Of a stretch of 64,000 nt of DNA, positions 22,376 to 34,800 are shown in pieces. Where the stretch lies: contig OX246744.1 in the NCBI GenBank assembly GCA_945910005.1, forward strand, positions 40,868,406 to 40,932,405, written 5' to 3'. The notes below the pieces were generated by a model. It was given only the letters and a program-made list of their open reading frames with translations, was not told where the DNA came from and ran no database searches. Every line of letters begins with the position of its first letter. Positions within the stretch are counted from its first letter, which is position 1. The DNA is from Isoperla grammatica (taxonomy: Eukaryota; Arthropoda; Insecta; Plecoptera; Perlodidae). A program made the translations under genes and the position numbers.

Positions 22376-23231
22376 ATAACTAATTTTGCTACTTGTTTGA
22401 TTGGTTTTCTCGGGTTATCGGAAGTACTGGTAGTTTACGAAACTGCTGGTAGGTGGCAGCACATCGCTTGTTCATTTGGTTTTTGGAGCTGGATATTTTT
22501 GGAGCTGAAAGCTCACACGCCAGTAGGGATACTCCTCCTATTACGCTTAAAAACACATTCAAAACGCATGTTCTTTAAAAATTGGCTGCAGCGCTGTTTG
22601 TGCTGGCGTCCCCTCCCCCCCCCCCCCCCCATGGCGTCACGGAAAGTACTTTGGCCGGAAATTTATTTTATTGTGCCCCCCATTAATCAACTTCTGCGCA
22701 CGCCAATGCCAATAATGCCCGGTCTTATGACTCGCAACTAAATATTTAGGTCAACACAAACTTGTTAGTTGTTTGGACCCACCCACGTAACCACTAAGAG
22801 AATTTGAAACCAAGTCAGCTGACACCCAACATATTTAGCTGCAACTCATAAGACACGTAGGGAGAAATACCAACAAAACAAACACACCATTCATAAGATG
22901 TAATCAACATAATCAAATAAAACATCGTACCTGAGCGATAATCTTCAGATCAACGGAATTGTTAAAACAAATCTTCTCAGTCAGTGGAAACACAATACAA
23001 GATGCACAGCAAGAAGTAGCCTCGCCCCGTGCTAGCGCTCACTACGACGACCAAATGGCAACTGCTGGGCCCTGGGCGCGGTCTGCGGCAACGCAGCTGG
23101 TCGCGGCCTATCCCAAGGTTGCTTGATACTGTTGATAGCTTCAAGGTTTTTTCATTGGTTTTTTATCATAGTTGAGAAGCAAAATGTAAGATTTTGGTTC
23201 TCATGCGCAGTGATGATGTCAGGCATATCCC
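22376..23231. other. No gene recognised; possible small fold-back element
   Basis: A C run of 16 lies at 22615-22630. Between about 22719 and 22870 an imperfect inverted repeat (CTTATGACTCGCAACTAAATAT against the complement of ATATTTAGCTGCAACTCATAAG) could mark a small palindromic element. Its ends and target duplication are not clear. No supported coding frame. Confidence 0.4.
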
Positions 23232-23297
23232 GGGGGGGGGGGGGGGGCGGAGCGCCCCACGGCAGTTGTAGATGCCCCCCCCCCCCCCCCCCCCCCC
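23232..23297. repeat. G run facing C run (hairpin-capable)
   Basis: Sixteen G at 23232-23247 and 23 C at 23275-23297, separated by 27 bases that include GCGCC. The two runs are complementary and could fold into a GC hairpin; the G run could also form a quadruplex. Confidence 0.85.
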
Positions 23298-23730
23298 TAG
23301 CAGATTGAAAAAATCACATTAAGTAATGTAAATTTGCAAAAAGAAAATGCAAAATATAAGAAAATTAGATATATTTTTCCACCTCAAATACTATAGGACT
23401 AGGAAATAAATCGATTTCCACGAAAAACTCATCTACATAAATGTTGCAACATTTTATTTTCTATTTAAACGATGTTAGGTAAAGGTAAGAATGACAAATA
23501 GGAATCACCTCATATTCGAAAACTGAAAGGATGGCATCAACAGAGACCGTAACCCCCTCCACCCCTGCCATTTGTCAACGCGTCAAAAAAAAAGCCATAA
23601 AATGAGTTATTAATTTAGCAACACCCCAGATTTTTATCAGCCAGCCCTAGGAAAAATGTCTGAAATAATCACTGCTCATGCGCCTTACGTGAAAGAGTCT
23701 TGCGGTAAACGGTTTTCTGTTACGGCATAT
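23298..23730. other. No gene recognised
   Basis: A/T-rich sequence without recognisable repeat or coding signal before the 149-bp array. A CCCCCTCCACCCCTGCC tract lies near 23552. Confidence 0.45.
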
Positions 23731-24712
23731 TATACGAGTATTTTGCACCTACCTGGCACATCCTGGCACGTTGCAGAGGGCGCCAGAGGCGTCGTGACGT
23801 CATAGACACGTTTTAATTAATAACTTTTAAACAGTTTAAGTCACAGAAACTATTTGTCATACAATACTACAATGGAATAGTATACGAGTATTTTGCACCT
23901 ACCTGGCACATCCTGGCACGCTGCAGAGGGCGCCAGGAGCGTCGTGACGTCATAGACACGTTTTAATTAATATCTTTTGAACTATTCACGTGACCGAAAA
24001 TATCAAGATAACCTTGTATTAATGTATACCAAACGAGTATTTTGCATCTACCTGGCACATCCTGGCACGCTGCAGAGGGCGCCAGGAGCGTCGTGACGTC
24101 ATAGACACGTTTTAATTAATATCTTTTGAACTATTCACGTGACCGAAAATATCAAGATAACCTTGTATTAATGTATACCAAACGAGTATTTTGCATCTAT
24201 CTGGCACATCCTGGCACGCTGCAGAGGGCGCCAGGAGCGTCGTGACGTCATAGACACGTTTTAATTAATATCTTTTGAACTATTCACGTGACCGAAAATA
24301 ACAAGATAACCTTGTATTAATGTATACCAAACGAGTATTTTGCATCTACCTGGCACATCCTGGCACGCTGCAGAGGGCGCCAGGAGCGTCGTGACGTCAT
24401 AGACACGTTTTTAATAATATCTTTTGAACTATTCACGTGACAGAAAATATCAAGATAACCTTGTATTAATGTATACTAAACGAGTATTTTGCATCTACCT
24501 GGCACATCCTGGCACGCTGCAGAGGGCGCCAGGAGCGTCGTGACGTCATAGACACGTTTTAAATAATATCTTTTGAACTATTCACGTGACAGAAAATATC
24601 AAGATAACCTTGTATTAATGTATACTAAACGAGTATTTTGCATCTATCTGGCACATCCTGGCACGCTGCAGAGGGCGCCAGGAGCGTCGTGACGTCATAG
24701 ACACGTTTAACG
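23731..24712. repeat. 149-bp tandem repeat, seven units, each with TGACGTCA
   Basis: CGAGTATTTTGCA recurs at 23735, 23885, 24034, 24183, 24332, 24481 and 24630, spaced 149-150 bases. Each unit has a GC-rich half (CTGGCACATCCTGGCACG, GCAGAGGGCGCC) leading into the palindrome TGACGTCA, then an A/T-rich half. Units 2-6 also have CACGTG, and most have the palindrome TTAATTAA. Unit 1 is the most diverged and unit 7 is cut short. The middle units are nearly identical. Confidence 0.93.
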
Positions 24713-24956
24713 GTTAATGTCAAAAAAGTATAGAGGATAATATTGTAGAGAATTTACAGACAAGTCGATTGGTATGTACTTATAAGGAAATCATGTCATA
24801 TTTAATGAGGATATTGCTAAAAAGGATAATAATTTGATGTGTATTCTAACTGCTGCAAAGTACCCCCCCATCTAAATATTTATTTATTGCTATTTCCGAG
24901 TTCTGTGAAAGACTTTATAGTCGTAGTGATCCCAACATACCTATTATATAATAATA
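24713..24956. other. No gene recognised
   Basis: A/T-rich spacer between the 149-bp array and a short degenerate TTA repeat. The plus-strand open frame from about 24839 lies across the 3' end of the minus-strand LINE and has no supporting motif. Confidence 0.45.
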
Positions 24957-26526
<1,570 letters not shown>

Positions 26527-26611
26527 CGCGGGAGAGTAGTATGAAGATGAGATGCCGACTTGGCTGACCGGTGTTGATTCAATGATGCCCTAGCGGCAGC
26601 CGGCCCGCTCG

Positions 26612-26619
26612 TGACGTCA
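26612..26619. promoter_or_regulatory. CRE/ATF-type palindrome
   Basis: TGACGTCA, the same octamer found in all seven 149-bp repeats and at 11817. Whether it is bound here is unknown. Confidence 0.35.
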
Positions 26620-26848
26620 TGTGGATACAGGATACATAAATCGCTCAGCGCACGAGTCAAGTGCTGAGAGCAGAGATGAGGTCAAGTGCACGCATCGCAT
26701 TCAGGGCTCCGCTCTGAGTTATTGACATGAGTAATCATTGAATACGGTCAAACACTTATATTTGAAATCCTTGCACTTTGTTTATGGTTGCCGTGTTGGT
26801 GACAAGGAAGGATTTCGTTAGAGTTTTGACCATGGGCTCCGGTAGGCC

Positions 26849-26856
26849 TATATAAA
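26849..26856 (+). promoter_or_regulatory. TATA-like box just before the satellite
   Basis: TATATAAA stands 22 bases before the first satellite base. A start site about 30 bases downstream would fall within the first monomer, so the satellite could in principle be transcribed rightwards from here. No other core-promoter element is clear. Confidence 0.3.
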
Positions 26857-26870
26857 CGAAAGACAATATG

Positions 26871-27570
26871 CATACGATACAGGCCAGGCGGCTATTCTAC
26901 GCTGTGTACGCACTCCCCAGCTGTATGATACAGGCCAGGCGGCTATTGTACGCTGTGTTCGCACAACCCCAGCTGTATGATACAGGCCAGGCGGCTATTG
27001 TACGCTGTGAACGCACTCCCCAGCTGTATGATACAGGCCAGGCGGCTATTCTACGCTGTGTACGCACTCCCCAGCTGTATGATACAGGCCAGGCGGCTAT
27101 TCTACGCTGTGTACGCACTCCCCAGCTGTATGATACAGGCCAGGCGGCTATTCTACGCTGTGTTCGCACAACCCCAGCTGTATGATACAGGCCAGGCGGC
27201 TATTGTACGCTGTGAACGCACTCCCCAGCTGTATGATACAGGCCAGGCGGCTATTCTACGCTGTGTACGCACTCCCCAGCTGTATGATACAGGCCAGGCG
27301 GCTATTCTACGCTGTGTTCGCACAACCCCAGCTGTATGATACAGGCCAGGCGGCTATTCTACGCTGTGTACGCACTCCCTAGCTGTACGATACAGGCCAG
27401 GCGGCTATTCTACGCTGTGTGCGCACTCCCCAGCTGTATGATACAGGCCAGGCGGCTATTCTACGCTGTGTACGCACTCCCTAGCTGTACGATACAGGCC
27501 AGGCGGCTATTCTACGCTGTGTGCGCACTCCCCAGCTGTATGATACAGGCCAGGCGGCTATTGTACGCTG
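26871..27570. repeat. Satellite edge block
   Basis: The first 14 or so monomers differ from the rest. They have CTATTCTACGC, CGCACTCCCCAGC and a CGCACAACCCCAGC form not seen deeper in the array. The order of variants (TTCGCACAACCCC, then GAACGCACTCCCC, then TACGCACTCCCC) recurs about every 155-205 bases. Confidence 0.85.
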
Positions 27571-30500
27571 TGTAAGCACCTCTAGCTGTATGATACAGGC
27601 CAGGCGGCTATTGTACGCTGTGTAAGCACCTCTAGCTGTATGATACAGGCCAGGCGGCTATTGTACGCTGTGTAAGCACCTCTAGCTGTATGATACAGGC
27701 CAGGCGGCTATTGTACGCTGTGTAAGCACCTCTAGCTGTATGATACAGGCCAGGCGGCTATTGTACGCTGTGTAAGCACCTCTAGCTGTATGATACAGGC
27801 CAGGCGGCTATTGTACGCTGTGTAAGCACCTCTAGCTGTATGATACAGGCCAGGCGGCTATTGTACGCTGTGTAAGCACCTCTAGCTGTATGATACAGGC
27901 CAGGCGGCTATTGTACGCTGTGTAAGCACCTCTAGCTGTATGATACAGGCCAGGCGGCTATTGTACGCTGTGTAAGCACCTCTAGCTGTATGATACAGGC
28001 CAGGCGGCTATTGTACGCTGTGTAAGCACCTCTAGCTGTATGATACAGGCCAGGCGGCTATTGTACGCTGTGTAAGCACCTCTAGCTGTATGATACAGGC
28101 CAGGCGGCTATTGTACGCTGTGTAAGCACCTCTAGCTGTATGATACAGGCCAGGCGGCTATTGTACGCTGTGTAAGCACCTCTAGATGTATGATACAGGC
28201 CAGGCGGCTATTGTACGCTGTGTAAGCACCTCTAGCTGTATGATACAGGCCAGGCGGCTATTGTACGCTGTGTAAGCACCTCTAGATGTATGATACAGGC
28301 CAGGCGGCTATTGTACGCTGTGTAAGCACCTCTAGCTGTATGATACAGGCCAGGCGGCTATTGTACGCTGTGTAAGCACCTCTAGCTGTATGATACAGGC
28401 CAGGCGGCTATTGTACGCTGTGTAAGCACCTCTAGCTGTATGATACAGGCCAGGCGGCTATTGTACGCTGTGTAAGCACCTCTAGCTGTATGATACAGGC
28501 CAGGCGGCTATTGTACGCTGTGTAAGCACCTCTAGCTGTATGATACAGGCCAGGCGGCTATTGTACGCTGTGTAAGCACCTCTAGCTGTATGATACAGGC
28601 CAGGCGGCTATTGTACGCTGTGTAAGCACCTCTAGCTGTATGATACAGGCCAGGCGGCTATTGTACGCTGTGTAAGCACCTCTAGCTGTATGATACAGGC
28701 CAGGCGGCTATTGTACGCTGTGTAAGCACCTCTAGCTGTATGATACAGGCCAGGCGGCTATTGTACGCTGTGTAAGCACCTCTAGCTGTATGATACAGGC
28801 CAGGCGGCTATTGTACGCTGTGTAAGCACCTCTAGCTGTATGATACAGGCCAGGCGGCTATTGTACGCTGTGTAAGCACCTCTAGATGTATGATACAGGC
28901 CAGGCGGCTATTGTACGCTGTGTAAGCACCTCTAGCTGTATGATACAGGCCAGGCGGCTATTGTACGCTGTGTAAGCACCTCTAGCTGTATGATACAGGC
29001 CAGGCGGCTATTGTACGCTGTGTAAGCACCTCTAGCTGTATGATACAGGCCAGGCGGCTATTGTACGCTGTGTAAGCACCTCTAGCTGTATGATACAGGC
29101 CAGGCGGCTATTGTACGCTGTGTAAGCACCTCTAGCTGTATGATACAGGCCAGGCGGCTATTGTACGCTGTGTAAGCACCTCTAGCTGTATGATACAGGC
29201 CAGGCGGCTATTGTACGCTGTGTAAGCACCTCTAGCTGTATGATACAGGCCAGGCGGCTATTGTACGCTGTGTAAGCACCTCTAGCTGTATGATACAGAC
29301 CAGGCGGCTATTGTACGCTGTGTAAGCACCTCTAGCTGTATGATACAGGCCAGGCGGCTATTGTACGCTGTGTAAGCACCTCTAGCTGTATGATACAGGC
29401 CAGGCGGCTATTGTACGCTGTGTAAGCACCTCTAGATGTATGATACAGGCCAGGCGGCTATTGTACGCTGTGTAAGCACCTCTAGCTGTATGATACAGGC
29501 CAGGCGGCTATTGTACGCTGTGTAAGCACCTCTAGCTCTATGATACAGGCCAGGCGGCTATTGTACGCTGTGTAAGCACCTCTAGCTGTATGATACAGGC
29601 CAGGCGGCTATTGTACGCTGTGTAAGCACCTCTAGCTGTATGATACAGGCCAGGCGGCTATTGTACGCTGTGTAAGCACCTCTAGCTGTATGATACAGGC
29701 CAGGCGGCTATTGTACGCTGTGTAAGCACCTCTAGCTGTATGATACAGGCCAGGCGGCTATTGTACGCTGTGTAAGCACCTCTAGCTGTATGATACAGGC
29801 CAGGCGGCTATTGTACGCTGTGTAAGCACCTCTAGCTGTATGATACAGGCCAGGCGGCTATTGTACGCTGTGTAAGCACCTCTAGCTGTATGATACAGGC
29901 CAGGCGGCTATTGTACGCTGTGTAAGCACCTCTAGCTGTATGATACAGGCCAGGCGGCTATTGTACGCTGTGTAAGCACCTCTAGCTGTATGATACAGGC
30001 CAGGCGGCTATTGTACGCTGTGTAAGCACCTCTAGCTGTATGATACAGGCCAGGCGGCTATTGTACGCTGTGTAAGCACCTCTAGCTGTATGATACAGGC
30101 CAGGCGGCTATTGTACGCTGTGTAAGCACCTCTAGCTGTATGATACAGGCCAGGCGGCTATTGTACGCTGTGTAAGCACCTCTAGATGTATGATACAGGC
30201 CAGGCGGCTATTGTACGCTGTGTAAGCACCTCTAGCTGTATGATACAGGCCAGGCGGCTATTGTACGCTGTGTAAGCACCTCTAGCTGTATGATACAGGC
30301 CAGGCGGCTATTGTACGCTGTGTAAGCACCTCTAGCTGTATGATACAGGCCAGGCGGCTATTGTACGCTGTGTAAGCACCTCTAGCTGTATGATACAGGC
30401 CAGGCGGCTATTGTACGCTGTGTAAGCACCTCTAGCTGTATGATACAGGCCAGGCGGCTATTGTACGCTGTGTAAGCACCTCTAGCTGTATGATACAGGC

Positions 30501-31240
30501 CAGGCGGCTATTGTACGCTGTGTAAGCACCTCTAGCTGTATGATACAGGCCAGGCGGCTATTGTACGCTGTGTAAGCACCTCTAGCTGTATGATACAGGC
30601 CAGGCGGCTATTGTACGCTGTGTAAGCACCTCTAGCTGTATGATACAGGCCAGGCGGCTATTGTACGCTGTGTAAGCACCTCTAGCTGTATGATACAGGC
30701 CAGGCGGCTATTGTACGCTGTGTAAGCACCTCTAGCTGTATGATACAGGCCAGGCGGCTATTGTACGCTGTGTAAGCACCTCTAGCTGTATGATACAGGC
30801 CAGGCGGCTCTTGTACGCTGTGTAAGCACCTCTAGATGTATGATACAGGCCAGGCGGCTATTGTACGCTGTGTAAGCACCTCTAGCTGTATGATACAGGC
30901 CAGGCGGCTATTGTACGCTGTGTAAGCACCTCTAGATGTATGATACAGGCCAGGCGGCTATTGTACGCTGTGTAAGCACCTCTAGATGTATGATACAGGC
31001 CAGGCGGCTATTGTACGCTGTGTAAGCACCTCTAGCTGTATGATACAGGCCAGGCGGCTATTGTACGCTGTGTAAGCACCTCTAGCTGTACGATACAGGC
31101 CAGGCGGCTATTGTACGCTGTGTAAGCACCTCTAGCTGTATGATACAGGCCAGGCGGCTATTGTACGCTGTGTAAGCACCTCTAGATGTATGATACAGGC
31201 CAGGCGGCTATTGTACGCTGTGTAAGCACCTCTAGATGTA
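27571..31240. repeat. Homogeneous 50-bp zone
   Basis: About 73 consecutive monomers of the same 50-base form. Visible differences are an occasional CTAGATG for CTAGCTG (for example 28184, 28284, 28884, 29434, 30184) and rare single changes (29297, 29537, 30810, 31090). Such uniformity implies recent amplification or gene conversion. Confidence 0.92.
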
Positions 31241-31800
31241 TGATACAGGCCAGGCGGCTATTGTACGCTGTGTACGCACTCCCCAGCTGTATGATACAGG
31301 CCAGGCGGCTATTGTACGCTGTGTACGCACTCCCCAGCTGTATGATACAGGCCAGGCGGGTATTGTACGCTGTGTACGCACTCCCCAGCTGTATGATACA
31401 GGCCAGGCGGCTATTGTACGCTGTGTACGCACTCCCTAGCTGTATGATACAGGCCAGGCGGCTATTGTACGCTGTGTACGCACTCCCCAGCTGTATGATA
31501 CAGGCCAGGCGGCTATTGTACGCTGTGTACGCACTCCCCAGCTGTATGATACAGACAGGCGGCTATTGTACGCTGTGTACGCACTCCCTAGCTGTATGAA
31601 ACAGACAGGCGGCTATTGTACGCTGTGTAAGCACTCCCCAGCTGTATGATACAGGCCAGGCGGCTATTGTACGCTGTGTACGCACTCCCCAGCTGTATGA
31701 TACAGGCCAGGCGGCTATTGTACGCTGTGTACGCACTCCCCAGCTGTATGATACAGGCCAGGCGGGTATTGTACGCTGTGTAAGCACCTCTAGCTGTATG
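31241..31800. repeat. Block of 51-bp CACTCCCC monomers
   Basis: A run of monomers with TACGCACTCCCCAGC marks the boundary between the homogeneous zone and the mosaic zone. Here the GACAGGCGG deletion form first appears (about 31550). Confidence 0.85.
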
Positions 31801-31879
31801 ATACAGGCCAGGCGGCTATTGTACGCTGTGTAAGCACCTCTAGATGTATGATACAGGCCAGGCGGCTATTGTACGCTGT

Positions 31880-34800
31880 GTAAGCACCTCTAGCTGTATG
31901 ATACAGACAGGCAGCTATTGTACGCTGTGTAAGCACCTCTAGCTGTATGATACAGACAGGCGGCTATTGTACGCTGTGTAAGCACCTCTAGCTGTATGAT
32001 ACAGACAGGCAGCTATTGTACGCTGTGTACGCACTCCCCAGCTGTATGATACAGACAGGCAGCTATTGTACGCTGTGTAAGCACCTCTAGCTGTATGATA
32101 CAGACAGGCAGCTATTGTACGCTGTGTAAGCACCTCTAGCTGTATGATACAGACAGGCAGCTATTGTACGCTGTGTAAGCACCTCTAGCTGTATGATACA
32201 GACAGGCAGCTATTGTACGCTGTGTAAGCACCTCTAGCTGTATGATACAGACAGGCAGCTATTGTACGCTGTGTAAGCACCTCTAGCTGTATGATACAGA
32301 CAGGCAGCTATTGTACGCTGTGTAAGCACCTGTAGCTGTATGATACAGGCCAGGCGGCTATTGTACGCTGTGTAAGCACCTCTAGCTGTATGATACAGGC
32401 CAGGCGGCTATTGTACGCTGTGTAAGCACCTGTAGCTGTATGATACAGGCCAGGCGGCTATTGTACGCTGTGTAAGCACCTCTAGCTGTATGATACAGAC
32501 AGGCAGCTATTGTACGCTGTGTAAGCACCTCCAGCTGTATGATACAGGCCAGGCGGCTATTGTACGCTGTGTAAGCACCTCTAGCTGTATGATACAGGAC
32601 AGGCGGCTATTGTACGCTGTGTACGCACTCCCTAGCTGTATGATACAGGCCAGGCGGCTATTGTACGCTGTGTAAGCACCTCTAGCTGTATGATACAGGC
32701 CAGGCAGCTATTGTACGCTGTGTAAGCACCTCCAGCTGTATGATACAGACAGGCAGCTATTGTACGCTGTGTAAGCACCTCTAGCTGTATGATACAGACA
32801 GGCAGCTATTGTACGCTGTGTAAGCACCTCTAGCTGTATGATACAGGCCAGGCAGCTATTGTACGCTGTGTAAGCACCTCTAGCTGTATGATACAGACAG
32901 GCAGCTATTGTACGCTGTGTAAGCACCTCTAGCTGTATGATACAGACAGGCAGCTATTGTACGCTGTGTAAGCACCTCTAGCTGTATGATACAGACAGGC
33001 AGCTATTGTACGCTGTGTAAGCACCTCTAGCTGTATGATACAGGCCAGGCGGCTATTGTACGCTGTGTACGCACCTCTAGCTGTATGATACAGACAGGCA
33101 GCTATTGTACGCTGTGTAAGCACCTCTAGCTGTATGATACAGACAGGCAGCTATTGTACGCTGTGTAAGCACCTCTAGCTGTATGATACAGACAGGCAGC
33201 TATTGTACGCTGTGTACGCACTCCCCAGCTGTATGATACAGACAGGCAGCTATTGTACGCTGTGTACGCACTCCCCAGCTGTATGATACAGGCCAGGCGG
33301 CTATTGTACGCTGTGTACGCACTCCCCAGCTGTATGATACAGACAGGCAGCTATTGTACGCTGTGTACGCACTCCCCAGCTGTATGATACAGGCCAGGCG
33401 GCTATTGTACGCTGTGTACGCACTCCCCAGCTGTATGATACAGACAGGCAGCTATTGTACGCTGTGTAAGCACCTCTAGCTGTATGATACAGGCCAGGCG
33501 GCTATTGTACGCTGTGTACGCACTCCCCAGCTGTATGATACAGGCCAGGCGGCTATTGTACGCTGTGTAAGCACCTCTAGCTGTATGATACAGGCAGGCA
33601 GCTATTGTACGCTGTGTAAGCACCTCTAGCTGTATGATACAGACAGGCAGCTATTGTACGCTGTGTAAGCACCTCTAGCTGTATGATACAGGCCAGGCGG
33701 CTATTGTACGCTGTGTCAGCACCTCTAGCTGTATGATACAGGCCAGGCGGCTATTGTACGCTGTGTAAGCACCTCTAGCTGTATGATACAGACAGGCAGC
33801 TATTGTACGCTGTGTACGCACCTCTAGCTGTATGATACAGACAGGCAGCTATTGTACGCTGTGTAAGCACCTCTAGCTGTATGATACAGACAGGCGGCTA
33901 TTGTACGCTGTGTAAGCACCTCTAGCTGTATGATACAGGCCAGGCGGCTATTGTACGCTGTGTAAGCACCTCTAGCTGTATGATACAGACAGGCGGCTAT
34001 TGTACGCTGTGTAAGCACCCCTAGCTGTATGATACAGACAGGCGGCTATTGTACGCTGTGTAAGCACCTCTAGCTGTATGATACAGACAGGCGGCTATTG
34101 TACGCTGTGTAAGCACCCCTAGCTGTATGATACAGACAGGCGGCTATTGTACGCTGTGTAAGCACCTCTAGCTGTATGATACAGACAGGCAGCTATTGTA
34201 CGCTGTGTAAGCACCTCTAGCTGTATGATACAGACAGGCGGCTATTGTACGCTGTGTAAGCACCTCTAGCTGTATGATACAGACAGGCAGCTATTGTACG
34301 CTGTGTAAGCACCTCTAGCTGTATGATACAGACAGGCGGCTATTGTACGCTGTGTAAGCACCTCTAGCTGTATGATACAGACAGGCGGCTATTGTACGCT
34401 GTGTAAGCACCTCTAGCTGTATGATACAGGCCAGGCGGCTATTGTACGCTGTGTAAGCACCTCTAGCTGTATGATACAGACAGGCGGCTATTGTACGCTG
34501 TGTAAGCACCTCTAGCTGTATGATACAGGCCAGGCGGCTATTCTACGCTGTGTAAGCACCTCTAGCTGTATGATACAGACAGGCGGCTATTGTACGCTGT
34601 GTAAGCACCTCTAGCTGTATGATACAGGCCAGGCGGCTATTGTACGCTGTGTAAGCACCTCTAGCTGTATGATACAGACAGGCGGCTATTGTACGCTGTG
34701 TAAGCACCTCTAGCTGTATGATACAGACAGGCAGCTATTGTACGCTGTGTACGCACTCCCCAGCTGTATGATACAGGCCAGGCGGCTATTGTACGCTGTG

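Larger units (their letters stand above)
26527..26870. other. Unique sequence before the satellite; no gene recognised
   Basis: The only non-repetitive flank of the large array in this window. It contains a TGACGTCA palindrome and a TATA-like box (listed separately). No coding frame or known repeat is recognised. Confidence 0.5.

Noticed and set aside
22719..22870. Small inverted-repeat element
   Set aside because: The arms are imperfect and I cannot define ends or a target duplication, so it is noted only within the surrounding region.
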